Shown here piece after piece: positions 9,581 to 18,190 of a stretch of 64,000 bases of DNA. The translations under genes were made by a program, and so were the position numbers. Every line of letters begins with the position of its first letter. The first letter of the stretch is position 1. Below the pieces are notes generated by a model. That model was not told where the DNA came from. It searched no databases and was given only the letters and a program-made list of their open reading frames with translations. Origin of the DNA: Microbispora rosea subsp. aerata (lineage in GTDB: Bacteria > Actinomycetota > Actinomycetes > Streptosporangiales > Streptosporangiaceae); contig NZ_BMPY01000001.1 in NCBI RefSeq assembly GCF_014647835.1, positions 62,001 through 126,000 on the forward strand. Reading direction: 5' to 3'.

Positions 9581-10543
9581 ATGCATGCCATCGTCGTCCC
9601 CGCTTACGGTGATTCCTCGGTGCTGGAATACGCCGAGCGGCCCGACCCCGAGCCCGGCCCCGGCGAGGTGCTGGTCGAGGTGGCGGCAGCGGGCGTCAAC
9701 TTCATCGACGTCTACCACCGCGAGGGCCGCTACCCGCTGCCGCTCCCGCTGGTGCCCGGCAGCGAGGGCGCGGGCACGATCACCGCCGTCGGGCCCGGCG
9801 TGACCGACCTCGTGCCCGGCGACCGGGTCGGCTGGGCCAGCGTCGTCGGTTCGTACGCGTCCAAGGCCGTGGTCCCGGCGGACAAGACGATCAGGCTGCC
9901 CGACGGGCTGTCGCCGGATCTGGCGGCGGCGGTGCTGCTCCAGGGGCTGACCGCGCACTACCTGACCCACTCCACGTACGCGATCCAGCCGGGCGACGAC
10001 GTGCTCGTGCACGCGGCGGCCGGCGGCATGGGCCTGCTGCTGGTGCAGATAGCCAAGCTGCGCGGCGCCCGCGTGATCGGCACGGTCTCCACGCCGGAGA
10101 AGGAGAAGCTCGCCCGGCAGGCGGGCGCCGACGACATCGTCGGCTACGAGGGCTTCTCCGAGGCCGTCAGGGAGCTCACCGGCGGCGCCGGGGTGCACGT
10201 CGTCTACGACGGGGTCGGCGCCGCCACCTTCGACGGGTCGCTCGCGTCGCTGCGGCCGCGCGGCATGCTGGCGCTGTACGGCGCGGCCAGCGGGCCCGTC
10301 CCGCCGTTCGACCCGCAGCGGCTCAACGCGGGCGGCTCGCTGTTCCTGACCCGGCCCTCGCTCGGGCACTACATCGCCACCCGCGAGGAGCTGCTGTCGC
10401 GGGCGAACGACCTGCTCGGCTGGGTCGCCTCCGGCGCGCTGAAGGTGCACATCTCCCAGCGCTACCCGCTGGCCGAGGCCCGGCGCGCCCACGACGACCT
10501 GGAGGGCAGGCGGACGACCGGCAAGCTGCTGCTCATCCCCTGA
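9581..10543 (+). CDS. Quinone oxidoreductase (zeta-crystallin/QOR family)
   Basis: This 320-aa NADPH:quinone reductase-like protein has GVNFIDVYHREGRYPLPLPLVPGSEGAG near residue 45 and VHAAAGGMGLLLVQIAKLRGARVIGTVST near residue 142, which is the QOR signature. It lacks zinc ligands. AGGAG lies six bases before the ATG at 9581; a nearby ATG at 9585 is out of frame. It follows the other MDR gene by 84 bases in the same direction, so it may share induction with the HxlR system. One-electron detoxification of quinones is the usual role. Confidence 0.88.
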   Translation: MHAIVVPAYGDSSVLEYAERPDPEPGPGEVLVEVAAAGVNFIDVYHREGRYPLPLPLVPGSEGAGTITAVGPGVTDLVPGDRVGWASVVGSYASKAVVPADKTIRLPDGLSPDLAAAVLLQGLTAHYLTHSTYAIQPGDDVLVHAAAGGMGLLLVQIAKLRGARVIGTVSTPEKEKLARQAGADDIVGYEGFSEAVRELTGGAGVHVVYDGVGAATFDGSLASLRPRGMLALYGAASGPVPPFDPQRLNAGGSLFLTRPSLGHYIATREELLSRANDLLGWVASGALKVHISQRYPLAEARRAHDDLEGRRTTGKLLLIP

Positions 10544-10628
10544 CCTGCGGGAAAGATCCCCTGACCCGCGAGGGGCCGTCCTCAGGCCGCCATGGCACGC
10601 CGCACTCGGGCCGCCGCCGCGATCGTCC

Positions 10629-11840
10629 TCAGCCCGCCGCGGCGATCAGGCGCCGGGCGGCGGCCATGGCGCCGTCGGTGCGCACCTCGTTCGCGACGGC
10701 CGCGGCGCGGGCCGCCACGCCGGGGTCGAGGGCCTTGCCGAGAGCCGCGGCCAGCGACTCGGCGGTCGGCGCGGCGGACGGGTGCGCGATCCCGATCCCG
10801 AGATCGCCGACCCGCCGCGCCCAGTAGTGCTGGTCGTAGTGCTGCGGCACGACGACCTGAGGCGCCCCGGCCAGCGCGGCGGCGGTCGTGGTGCCCGCGC
10901 CGCCGTGATGGACGACGGCCGCGACCCGGCGGAACAGCGCCTGCTGGTTGACCTCGTCGATCGTCAGGCAGTCGGATCCGTCGTCCGCCGGGGCCAGGCC
11001 GGCCCAGCCGCGGAGCACGATCACGCGGCGTCCGAGCGCGCGGGCCGCGTCGACCGTCGCCCTCGCGACGTCCCGTGGCGCGCGTACGCTGCCGAAGCCG
11101 ACGCAGACGGGCGGCTCGCCGTCGTCGAGGAACTTCTCCAGTTCCGCGGGCAGCGGGCGCCGGTCCGGCAGGATCCAGGCGCCCGTCTGCACGACGTCGA
11201 TGTCGGCGGGCTCAAGCCAGGGCCCCAGCGTCGGGTCGGCGGCCAGCCAGGGCCGGTCGGTGAACATGTGACCTCGCATGTCCGCCACCGGGGCCAGGCC
11301 GGCCGCCGCCCGGTGGGCGTTGAGCGCGGCGCCGACGGTGTCGTTCCAGTGCCGCGCGTCCTCGGCCCAGAGCGCGCGGTTGTCGCCGGCGGCGTCCGAC
11401 GGCGCCTGCCCCCAGACGGGCACGGGCGCATGATGCGGCGACGGCAGCGTGACGGGGCAGTAGCTCACGTAGACGTAGCCGATCCTCAACCGCTCCGCCA
11501 CCGAGTGGGCGGCCATCGACATGGCCCCGCCCGCCACGATGACGTCGCAGCCCTCGGCCGCCGCGGGGATCGTGGCGAACTGGACGGCGACCGTACCCTC
11601 GATCATCAGCCGGCGTTGCTCGGGCGTGGGCGGGGTCTGGGCCCGTGGGGCGGCCGAGGCGGTCGGCCGCAGCTCCGGCCCGATGGGCACGACGGGGAAT
11701 CCGAGGCCCTCGGCCCAGTCGCGGAAGTCTGGGGGCACGCACAGGCGGGCTTCCTGCCCGAGGTCCCGCAGCGCCATGGCCAGCGCCACCATCGGCTGGA
11801 CCTCCCCTCGCGTTCCGATCGTGGACAGCAGCACGCGCAT
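10629..11840 (-). CDS. MGT-family glycosyltransferase (GT1)
   Basis: This 403-aa GT1 enzyme has the GT-B fold of macrolide and antibiotic glycosyltransferases. It begins with MRVLLSTIGTRGEVQP and contains the donor-binding motif HHGGAGTTTAAALAGAPQVVVPQHYDQ near residue 315. It would move a sugar from a nucleotide donor to a lipophilic acceptor, for example as self-resistance or in natural-product tailoring. ATG 11840 is preferred over GTG 11846 because GAGGAG lies five bases before it. No sugar-biosynthesis or polyketide genes flank it, so its acceptor cannot be guessed. Confidence 0.87.
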   Translation of the reverse strand: MRVLLSTIGTRGEVQPMVALAMALRDLGQEARLCVPPDFRDWAEGLGFPVVPIGPELRPTASAAPRAQTPPTPEQRRLMIEGTVAVQFATIPAAAEGCDVIVAGGAMSMAAHSVAERLRIGYVYVSYCPVTLPSPHHAPVPVWGQAPSDAAGDNRALWAEDARHWNDTVGAALNAHRAAAGLAPVADMRGHMFTDRPWLAADPTLGPWLEPADIDVVQTGAWILPDRRPLPAELEKFLDDGEPPVCVGFGSVRAPRDVARATVDAARALGRRVIVLRGWAGLAPADDGSDCLTIDEVNQQALFRRVAAVVHHGGAGTTTAAALAGAPQVVVPQHYDQHYWARRVGDLGIGIAHPSAAPTAESLAAALGKALDPGVAARAAAVANEVRTDGAMAAARRLIAAAG

Positions 11841-11997
11841 ATGCACTCCTCGGGGGTGGCTTCGGTGACGGCAACGTGACGGGGCCGGCGTCTCGCCGTG
11901 GGCCGGCCCGGCTCACGGCCCCCGATTGTGCGCCCTCACCGGGGTCTTGCCACAAGTCCCCCCGTCGCCTGTACGGTGAAGGTGGCGGGGTCCGTGA

Positions 11998-13053
11998 TCA
12001 GGTCAGCGGGTGAGCCGGCCACTCCAGCAGACGGGCCCCGAGCACGGCCGTCTCCAGCGTGAAGCGCTGGGTGGGATCGCTCGGCGAGAAGCCGGTCAGT
12101 CTTCTGATCCGCTCCAGCCGGTAGGTGATCGCCCGGGTGCTGACGCCGAGCCTGCGCGCCGCCGCCGTGTGGTTGCCCTGGGAGGCGAAGACGGCCTCCA
12201 GCGTCTCCAGCAGCGGCTCGGGGCCGCCCCGGGCGGAGGTCAGCGGCCCGAGCACGGTGGAGACGAGGTCCACGATCGCCTCCCTGTCCCGCAGCAGCAC
12301 CGGGAAGACCAGCAGGTCGGCCGCCTTCAGCACCTGGGCCCGCAGGCCCAGCCGCGTGCCGAGGTCGATCGCGTTGACGGCCTCCCGGTAGGAGGTGACG
12401 ATCCCGCCGGGGCCCTTATGGGGGCGGCCCACCCCCACCCGCCAATCGGTGAGCGCGGAGCGTACGTGGTGGGTGAACTCGCCGCTCGCGGCGGTCAGCG
12501 CGCCCGGGGCCACGCACACCAGCAGGCCGTCGCGGACGGCGACCAGGATGTTGTGCGAGCCGAACCTCGCCACCAGCGCCTTCTCGATCCTCCCGACCAC
12601 CGGGTCGCCCGCCGTCAGCGGGGTGGCCGTCCTGGCCACGGTCACGACGTACGCCCCGGCGAGCCGCAGGCCGAAGCGCTCGGCCCGCTCGGGATCCGCC
12701 CTCCCCTGCAGCAGGTCGTCCACGAACAGGCGGCGGGCCTCCTCCTCCCGCCGGAGGGCGGCGCGCTGCGCCTCCTCGTAGCCCTCGATGTAGGCGGCCA
12801 TGCCGCGGCGTACGGCGCCGAACGCCCCGCCGGCGGTGATCTCGGCGGCGTGCAGGCAGGCGTCGGCGAGCACCCGCAGCGGTATGCCGCGCTCGGCGGC
12901 GCGGGCGCCGCACTCGCGCATCCCGTCCATGTCGGCCCGGCCGGGCAGCCTGCCGGTGGCGGCCGACGCGGCCAGGACCGACAGGAACCCGCCGAGTAAG
13001 TCGGCGGGCACCCCGGTCGCCTCGCTCACGCGAGCGAGCACGTCCTCCATCAC
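11998..13053 (-). CDS. PucR/CdaR-type helix-turn-helix regulator
   Basis: This 351-aa regulator has a PucR C-terminal HTH (LETLEAVFASQGNHTAAARRLGVSTRAITYRL) near residue 300 and a GGDEF-like middle region. The start ATG overlaps the stop of the ABC permease gene, so it is the third gene of the operon ATPase-permease-regulator. A local regulator co-transcribed with an exporter usually controls that exporter. The effector is unknown, and no PucR-type purine genes are nearby. Confidence 0.83.
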   Translation of the reverse strand: MMEDVLARVSEATGVPADLLGGFLSVLAASAATGRLPGRADMDGMRECGARAAERGIPLRVLADACLHAAEITAGGAFGAVRRGMAAYIEGYEEAQRAALRREEEARRLFVDDLLQGRADPERAERFGLRLAGAYVVTVARTATPLTAGDPVVGRIEKALVARFGSHNILVAVRDGLLVCVAPGALTAASGEFTHHVRSALTDWRVGVGRPHKGPGGIVTSYREAVNAIDLGTRLGLRAQVLKAADLLVFPVLLRDREAIVDLVSTVLGPLTSARGGPEPLLETLEAVFASQGNHTAAARRLGVSTRAITYRLERIRRLTGFSPSDPTQRFTLETAVLGARLLEWPAHPLT

Positions 13054-13850
13054 ACCCCTACGTCACGCCGTTCGAAGGCCGGCAGCGCCGTCAGGAGCAG
13101 GACGGCCGTCGCGCCCAGCAGCACAAGGTAGTCACCGTACGGCCAGCCCTGATAAAGCGGCCTGCCGTCGAGGTAGTAGTGGACGGGCGAGATCCAGCGC
13201 AGCCAGGCGATCGCGTCGAGGTTCCTGCCCATGGTCTCCACGATGTAGCCGGCGACGCCCCAGACGCCGACCACGGCGAGCGCGACCTGCTTGCGCCCGA
13301 GCGCCGCGCCCACGCACAGGGTCAGCGTCCCGAAGAACAGCACGAGCAGGAACAGCCCGGTGTGGGCGGCCAGGATGTCGCCGAACGGCACGTCCATGTG
13401 CGCGGCGGACGCGGCCCCGGCGGCGAAGAGCAGCGTCACCAGCGCCACGCCGAGCAGGCCGAGCGCCAGCGCGGCCCAGCGCTCCAGGAGCAGCCGCCTC
13501 CGGCCGATCGGCAGCGTCAGCGTGAGCTCCAGCGTCTTGCTCTCCTCGGGAACGGCGACGGCCCGGTTGCCGAGGATCGCGGCGCACATGGTGAACAGCA
13601 GCGGGCCGAGGAGCTGGTAGACAACCGCCTGCAGGTAGCCGCGTCCGCTCGCGAGGTCGGACAAGCCGCCCAGCAGGTCGCGGAACGCGCCCGGATACTT
13701 GGCGATCGCCTGCGCGCTGAGCGTCTCGGTGTTGTCCCTCATGCCGCCGTAGAACGAGATGTACATCGCGAGGAACGCGCACAGCCCGATCGTCCACCCG
13801 ACGAGGGCGCGGCGATACTCCCTGAGGCTCTTACGCACCAGCGTGGGCAT
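13050..13850 (-). CDS. ABC-2 type exporter permease
   Basis: This 266-aa protein has six predicted membrane segments and the ABC-2 layout: an N-terminal basic tail (MPTLVRKSLREYRR), a large first extracellular loop (DNTETLSAQAIAKYPGAFRDLLGG) and the late SPVHYYLDGRPLYQG loop. It pairs with the ATPase gene it overlaps by 20 bases. A role in drug or lipid export is the family default; the substrate is not visible. Confidence 0.84.
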   Translation of the reverse strand: MPTLVRKSLREYRRALVGWTIGLCAFLAMYISFYGGMRDNTETLSAQAIAKYPGAFRDLLGGLSDLASGRGYLQAVVYQLLGPLLFTMCAAILGNRAVAVPEESKTLELTLTLPIGRRRLLLERWAALALGLLGVALVTLLFAAGAASAAHMDVPFGDILAAHTGLFLLVLFFGTLTLCVGAALGRKQVALAVVGVWGVAGYIVETMGRNLDAIAWLRWISPVHYYLDGRPLYQGWPYGDYLVLLGATAVLLLTALPAFERRDVGV

Positions 13851-14739
13851 GGCGGGCCTCCTCCTCGCTGTAGTAGGTCAGGAAGATCTCCTCAAGGTCG
13901 GGCTCCGCGCTGACCATGTGGACCACGGTGTAGCGGGCCGCCGCCTTGATCAGCGCGTCGGGCCTGCCGTCGATCGTGCAGCGCAGGCTCGCCCCCTGCA
14001 CGACCACGTCCCGTACGCCCGGGAGGCCCTGGAACGACTCGGCCGGGACCGGCGCGTCGAAGTGGAGCTCCACGTGCCGTACGGCACGCTCGCGCAGCGC
14101 GGCGATGTCCTCGACCGCGACGAGACGGCCCGCGCGGACGATGCCCACCCGGTCGGCCACGTGCTCCACCTCGGCGAGCACGTGCGACGACATCAGGATC
14201 GTCCGGCCGGAGGTGCGCACCTCCCTGACCATGGCCAGGAACTCCTGCTGCACCAGCGGGTCGAGCCCGCTCGTCGGCTCGTCGAGGATCAGCAGCTCGG
14301 GCTCGTGCATGAACGCCTGGATGAGCCCGACCTTCTGCTTGTTGCCCTTCGACAGCTCGCCCATCCTGGCCGACAGGTCGGCGTCCAGCCGCTCGGCCAG
14401 CGCGTCGATCTTGCCCCGGCTCACTCCGCCGCGTACGTCGGCGAGGAACTGGAGATAGTCGCGGGCGCGTTCCCGGCCCTCCAGCGCCAGCTCGCCCGGC
14501 AGGTAGCCGATCCGGGCGCGTACGCGCGGGTCGCGGGTGTCGGCGCCGAGGACGGTCGCCCGGCCGGACGTCGGCCGGATCACATCGAGGAGCAGCCGGA
14601 TCGTCGTCGTCTTGCCGGCGCCGTTGGGGCCCAGGTAGCCGAAGACCTCGCCCGGCCGGATTTCGAGGGTGAGGTCTTCAAGGCCCCGTCTCGTACCGTA
14701 GAACTTCGTCAGTCCTTCGGTCTCCACCACTGCTGTCAT
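13831..14739 (-). CDS. ABC exporter ATP-binding protein
   Basis: This 302-aa ATPase has Walker A GPNGAGKTTTIRLLLD near residue 38, an ABC signature LSKGNKQKVGLIQAF (a lysine replaces the usual glycine pair), Walker B LLILDEPTSGLDP and a C-terminal domain of the DrrA/BcrA kind. It is the first gene of the minus-strand operon with the permease and PucR-type regulator. An 80-base gap with no gene separates it from the DCC-family gene upstream, leaving room for its promoter. Confidence 0.88.
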   Translation of the reverse strand: MTAVVETEGLTKFYGTRRGLEDLTLEIRPGEVFGYLGPNGAGKTTTIRLLLDVIRPTSGRATVLGADTRDPRVRARIGYLPGELALEGRERARDYLQFLADVRGGVSRGKIDALAERLDADLSARMGELSKGNKQKVGLIQAFMHEPELLILDEPTSGLDPLVQQEFLAMVREVRTSGRTILMSSHVLAEVEHVADRVGIVRAGRLVAVEDIAALRERAVRHVELHFDAPVPAESFQGLPGVRDVVVQGASLRCTIDGRPDALIKAAARYTVVHMVSAEPDLEEIFLTYYSEEEARHAHAGA

Positions 14740-14830
14740 GCCGCAATGGTGGCGCTGTCGTCAGGCGCGGGGTATGCCTGCTTCCGGACACTTGCCGGTC
14801 TTCTTTCTTCGCACCTCCGGCAAGCGGTGA

Positions 14831-15223
14831 TCAGGGCAGGCCGCAGACGGTCGAGCCGGGCAGCAGGTGGCGGTAGCGGGAGACCAGCCGGTAGCCCGCC
14901 TCGGCGAGCCAGCTCACCGGCGGCGTCAGCATCACCCGGCCGGCCGCGCGCCAGGCCGCGACCGGTTGCAGGGCGAGGATCAGCGCGACGGCGCGCGCGC
15001 CGTGGGCACGCAGCCTGTCCGGGCCGAGGAGCTGCACCGACCGCCTGACCTCCTCGCGCGTCAGCCCCACCGCGCCGAGGTCGAGGCCCTGCCAGGCCCG
15101 CACGACGGGCATGTACGGCAGGAAGCGGTGCCCGGCGTTCACGCACGCCTGGCAGAAGGCGCAGTCACCGTCGAAGACCAGCAGGACCCGGTTTGCTCCG
15201 CTTTCTACGCTCTTTTGGCCCAT
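14831..15223 (-). CDS. DCC family thiol-disulfide oxidoreductase (DUF393)
   Basis: This 130-aa protein carries the DCC-family signature DGDCAFCQACVNAG near residue 20: an Asp-x-x-Cys-x-x-Cys redox site in a thioredoxin-like fold. LRAHGARAVALILAL near residue 80 is also conserved in the family. The start at 15223 is preferred because a longer reading would overlap the end of the upstream membrane-protein gene. It follows cobD and a small membrane protein in an operon-like run. Members are linked to HTTM-domain proteins elsewhere, but their substrate is unknown. Confidence 0.82.
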   Translation of the reverse strand: MGQKSVESGANRVLLVFDGDCAFCQACVNAGHRFLPYMPVVRAWQGLDLGAVGLTREEVRRSVQLLGPDRLRAHGARAVALILALQPVAAWRAAGRVMLTPPVSWLAEAGYRLVSRYRHLLPGSTVCGLP

Positions 15224-15233
15224 GCTGTCGAAA

Positions 15234-15428
15234 CTACCAATCCTGAGGCGGGTCATTCCGGTCGCGGGGTGGCGGCGGCGCGGGCCTGCGCTCGACCCCT
15301 TCGGGGCCGGGCGTCGGCGTGGGGCCGGGCCGTCGTGACGCGCGCACGGCCAGCACCGCGACGATGATCACCGCGACCCCGGCGCTGAAGACGACCGCGA
15401 AGAGCAGCAGCAGGAGCAGCACGCTCAT
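15234..15428 (-). CDS. Small single-pass membrane protein
   Basis: This 64-aa protein has one N-terminal membrane helix (LLLLLLFAVVFSAGVAVIIV, residues 4-23), then a basic RASRR and a proline-rich cytosolic tail. The ATG overlaps the cobD stop (ATGA) and its own stop lies 11 bases before the DCC gene, so it is translated in the same operon. It has no recognised family. Its hydrophobic, compact form and conserved spacing support it as real. Confidence 0.6.
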   Translation of the reverse strand: MSVLLLLLLFAVVFSAGVAVIIVAVLAVRASRRPGPTPTPGPEGVERRPAPPPPRDRNDPPQDW

Positions 15429-16405
15429 CGCCGGTTCCTCCGGCGGACGTTCGTGCGGGCTTTGTCGCGGGCTTTGTCGCGGACCAGGCGTGCGGCGACG
15501 GCCAGGCCCACCGACGCGTACGACACCGCGCGCGCCAGCCGTACGAACCTGGGGATGTCGGAGACGGCCGGGCGGGGGCCGTCGCCCAGCTCCGGTCGGT
15601 GCTCCACCCTGCCGCCGTAGTCGTTGGCCCCGCCGAGGCGTACGCCGAGGGCGCCGGCGAAGGCCGCCTCGCAGCGCCCGGAGTTGGGGCTGGGATGGCG
15701 GTGCCCGTCCCGGGCGAGCACGGCCGCCGCACGGCGCGGGGAACCGCCGGCCAGACCGGCGAGCCCCACCGTCAGCAGGGCCGTCAGCCGAGCCGGCACG
15801 TAGTTGGCCACGTCGTCCAGCCGGGCCGAGGCCCAGCCGAACCTCTCATAGCGCGACGACCGGTGCCCCACCATCGCGTCGAGCGTGTTGACCGCGCGAT
15901 AGCCGAGCAGTCCGGGCACGCCGAAGACCGCGCCCCACACGAGCGGGGCGACGACGGCGTCCGAGGTGTTCTCCGCGATCGACTCGACCGTGCCCCGGGC
16001 GAGCTCCCCGGCGTCCAGCCCGGACGGGTCGCGCCCGCACAGGTGCGGGAGGCGTGCGCGGGCGGCGGCCAGGTCGCCTTCCTCCAAGGACCGGGCCATC
16101 AGCGTGCCCTCCCGGCCCAGCGTCGTGCCGCCGAGCACCGCCCACGTGGCGGCGGCGGTGACCGCGGCCCGCGCAAGCGGGCTCGACCGGGTCAGCCGCT
16201 CGGCCAGCACGCCCACGGCCGTCGCCGCGCCGACGCAGACGGCGGTGTAGGCCACTCCTGCTAACCGCGAGTCCCGATATATGCGCTTTTCGAGGGCGGC
16301 GGCTCGGCTGCCGAACACCGCCACGGGATGCCCGCGCCGGGGGTCCCCCAGCGCGGCGTCGAGCGCGGCCCCGGCGAGCAGCCCCGCCGCCGTGGCGCCG
16401 TCCAT
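15425..16405 (-). CDS. cobD: Adenosylcobinamide-phosphate synthase CobD/CbiB
   Basis: This roughly 326-aa membrane protein joins aminopropanol or its phosphate to adenosylcobyric acid in cobalamin synthesis. The family signature is clear: LDAALGDPRRGHPVAVFGS near residue 15, GLDAGELARGTVESIAENTSDAVVAPL in the middle, the YERFGWASARLDDVANYVPARLTALL segment, and HPSPNSGRCEAAFAGALGVRLGG near residue 250. Two starts fit: ATG here, or a GTG twelve bases upstream. The remaining upstream part of the open frame reads through non-coding repeat DNA and is excluded. No other cobalamin genes are in the window. Confidence 0.9.
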   Translation of the reverse strand: MDGATAAGLLAGAALDAALGDPRRGHPVAVFGSRAAALEKRIYRDSRLAGVAYTAVCVGAATAVGVLAERLTRSSPLARAAVTAAATWAVLGGTTLGREGTLMARSLEEGDLAAARARLPHLCGRDPSGLDAGELARGTVESIAENTSDAVVAPLVWGAVFGVPGLLGYRAVNTLDAMVGHRSSRYERFGWASARLDDVANYVPARLTALLTVGLAGLAGGSPRRAAAVLARDGHRHPSPNSGRCEAAFAGALGVRLGGANDYGGRVEHRPELGDGPRPAVSDIPRFVRLARAVSYASVGLAVAARLVRDKARDKARTNVRRRNRR

Positions 16406-16514
16406 GGTCCGGATCACCCGGGCATTCTGCCGTACGCGACCTGGACTTAGTGGACAGGGGCGGACGCCGCGGTTCACAGGACGGCGGCGGCAGGGTCGGA
16501 ACTCAAACGGCGGA

Positions 16515-16788
16515 GGCGGGAAGGTTCCACATGCCGCCGCGGTTGTAGGGGCCTTCAAGGAGCAGGTCCGCAGGGGGTTTCAGCGGGCAGGGGCGTTTCA
16601 GAAGGCGAGAAGGTGCCGTACGCCACCGCACTTCAAGAGGTGGGCCGTCAAGAAGCGGGTGTTCAGGGAGGTCCTCAGGGGTGGGGCACTCAGGAGGGGA
16701 GGAAGTTCGTACGCCGCCGCGGTTCGAGGGGCAGGTCGTCAAGAGGCGGGTTCGCAGAGCGTTTTCAGGTGGCGGGGCGCTCAGGGAC
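16515..16788. repeat. Degenerate tandem repeat, three copies of about 88 bases
   Basis: The 400-base gap between cobD and the phosphotransferase gene holds no convincing gene. It is filled by about three imperfect copies of an 85-92-base unit. Each contains a CGTACGCCGCCGC-like core, a GTCGTCAAGA or GTCAAGA segment, a run of TTCAGG/TTTCAGG boxes and an ending of GGGGC-xx-TCAG. Copies run roughly 16515-16600, 16601-16692 and 16693-16788. The open frames here are repeat translations. No transcription or structural function is shown. Confidence 0.6.
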
Positions 16789-16805
16789 AGGATTTCAGGA
16801 GGTTT

Positions 16806-17618
16806 TCAGGGGTCGGGGGCGAGGAGGCGGCTGACGATCGCGTCCTCGTGGGCGTCCAGCCAGGCGGCGGCGCGCCTGATCCGTCCGCCCGCGCCGCCGT
16901 CCCACATGCGCGCCCAGCCGCCGCCGAGCGTCCGGGCCCGCTCCCGCATGAGCGTGTAGGAACGGCCGAACCTGATCCTCGCCGTCTCGACCAGCATGAG
17001 CCGTTCTCGCGTCGGCAGGCCGTACGCGTCGCAGAACAGCCGGACGCGCGCGACCGCGTCCAGGGGCCGTTGCAGCGGGTCGCGGTCCACCGGGTCGGCG
17101 AGCGGCGCCCAATGCCGCAGCGTGGTGACCACGTCGAAAAGCCGCGTCGTCGGCCTCGCCAGGTCGAAGTCGATCAGCGCGTATGGCAGGGGCTGCGTGC
17201 CGGGCCTCGCGCGGAAGACGACGTTGGCCGGGGTGACGTCGCAATGCCCCACGATCTCTGCGGGGCCCTCCGGCGCCGAGCCGTCCTCCCAGATCGCGCC
17301 GGGCGGCGGAGTGAACGACGCCGCCGCGTCGTGGAAGCGTCGCAGCAGCCGCGCCACCGCCGTCAGCGCCTCGTCGCTCACCGCGTACGCCGGCAGGGGA
17401 TGCGTGGGCACCACGCCCTCGACGTACGTGAGGATCGCCCTGCCCCGCTCGTCGATGCCGAGAAACCGGGGCGCCCGGTCGAATCCCACGGCCTCCAGGT
17501 GCCGCAGCAGCGCATGCACGGCCGGCGACGTGGCACGCATCGGCCGCCGCACGGTCGTTCCCGCCCGTACGACTCCCTCGGAGATGTCCCCGATGAGTGG
17601 GATCTCGCGCACGGACAT
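16806..17618 (-). CDS. APH-family phosphotransferase
   Basis: This 270-aa protein has the eukaryotic-like kinase fold of aminoglycoside/choline phosphotransferases. Brenner-type motif GHCDVTPANVVF near residue 142 supplies the catalytic Asp and metal-binding Asn, and LIDFDLARP near residue 167 is the DFG-equivalent. ILTYVEGVVP near residue 65 is the hinge. Relatives phosphorylate small alcohols, sugars or antibiotics; nothing here indicates resistance to a particular drug. It stands alone, separated by repeat DNA from cobD. Confidence 0.84.
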   Translation of the reverse strand: MSVREIPLIGDISEGVVRAGTTVRRPMRATSPAVHALLRHLEAVGFDRAPRFLGIDERGRAILTYVEGVVPTHPLPAYAVSDEALTAVARLLRRFHDAAASFTPPPGAIWEDGSAPEGPAEIVGHCDVTPANVVFRARPGTQPLPYALIDFDLARPTTRLFDVVTTLRHWAPLADPVDRDPLQRPLDAVARVRLFCDAYGLPTRERLMLVETARIRFGRSYTLMRERARTLGGGWARMWDGGAGGRIRRAAAWLDAHEDAIVSRLLAPDP

Positions 17619-17829
17619 GGCGATGGAGTGTAGCCCCGCAGACGATCAGATTTCCGCCGGAACGTGCGAAGAACGAGAAAACGTCTCGCCGTCCGGACGA
17701 TCGCCCACATAGCGAGAAACTCCTATCGCGGTTCGGCGGGGCGGCCGCTGTCACTCCCGTCCGCCTGCTGTTGCTCCCGTCGGCCGAGTGAGACGACGTC
17801 GCCCGCTCGCCACGGTCCCGAGCGGCGCA

Positions 17830-18019
17830 TCACCCGGATCGCTCCGGGACTCTTCGCCGTCCTCGGGTCGGGGCCCATCGCAGAGACTCCGGAAAACGGC
17901 GCGCGACCTGGAGAAACTCCGCCAAGAGGATCATCCCGGATATCTTTCGGTTAGGGGCCGCCTGGGGACGCGTCTGGTGGCGTACGACCGCACACGCGAT
18001 CACCGCACGATCAAGCAGA
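17830..18019. repeat. Relic of an element arm outside the left att site
   Basis: This non-coding stretch is a diverged copy of 32010-32200, which lies between the integrase gene and the right attachment repeat. Shared blocks include GGATC-CTCCGGGAC-CTTCG, CTCCGGAAA followed by GCGCGACCTGG-GAAACTCCG, and GATCATCCCGGATATC (GATCATCCCGCATATATC on the right). The spacing of that last motif to the tRNA-derived core is almost the same in both (108 and 107 bases). Because this copy is outside the element, it looks like the integrase-side arm of an earlier related insertion. The rest of 17619-17829 shows nothing else recognisable. Confidence 0.55.
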
Positions 18020-18103
18020 AGCCCAGGTCGGAGGCCAGATCGGCTGATGAGAAGAGCGCGCCCTGAGGGATTCGAACCCCCGACCGTCGGATTAGAAGTC
18101 CGA
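18020..18103. repeat. Left 84-bp direct repeat of the element (attL)
   Basis: This 84-bp segment is identical to 32201-32284. Positions 18057-18103 are the 3' half of tRNA-Arg(TCT), from the 3' end through the anticodon stem. The remaining 37 bases are 3' flank. Beyond 18103 the tRNA sequence is lost, as expected at the element end that lacks the intact gene. It is attL by position; the crossover point within it is not known. Confidence 0.85.
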
Positions 18104-18170
18104 AGCTGTATCGCGTTTAATATGACGTCTGACCTGTCGTCGGAGCGCTTGCGGCCCAGTAGTCGCGCGA

Positions 18171-18190
18171 GATCATCCCGCATATATCCC
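18171..18190. promoter_or_regulatory. Candidate integrase arm site, left end
   Basis: GATCATCCCGCATATATCCC is repeated exactly at 32111-32130 near the other element end, in the same orientation. A diverged copy is at 17929. The location near both ends suggests integrase or Xis arm-type binding sites. Confidence 0.5.

Noticed and set aside
16406..16805. Cobalamin riboswitch before cobD
   Set aside because: No B12-box-like GCCACTG or the surrounding conserved fold was seen on the minus strand; the region is a degenerate tandem repeat.
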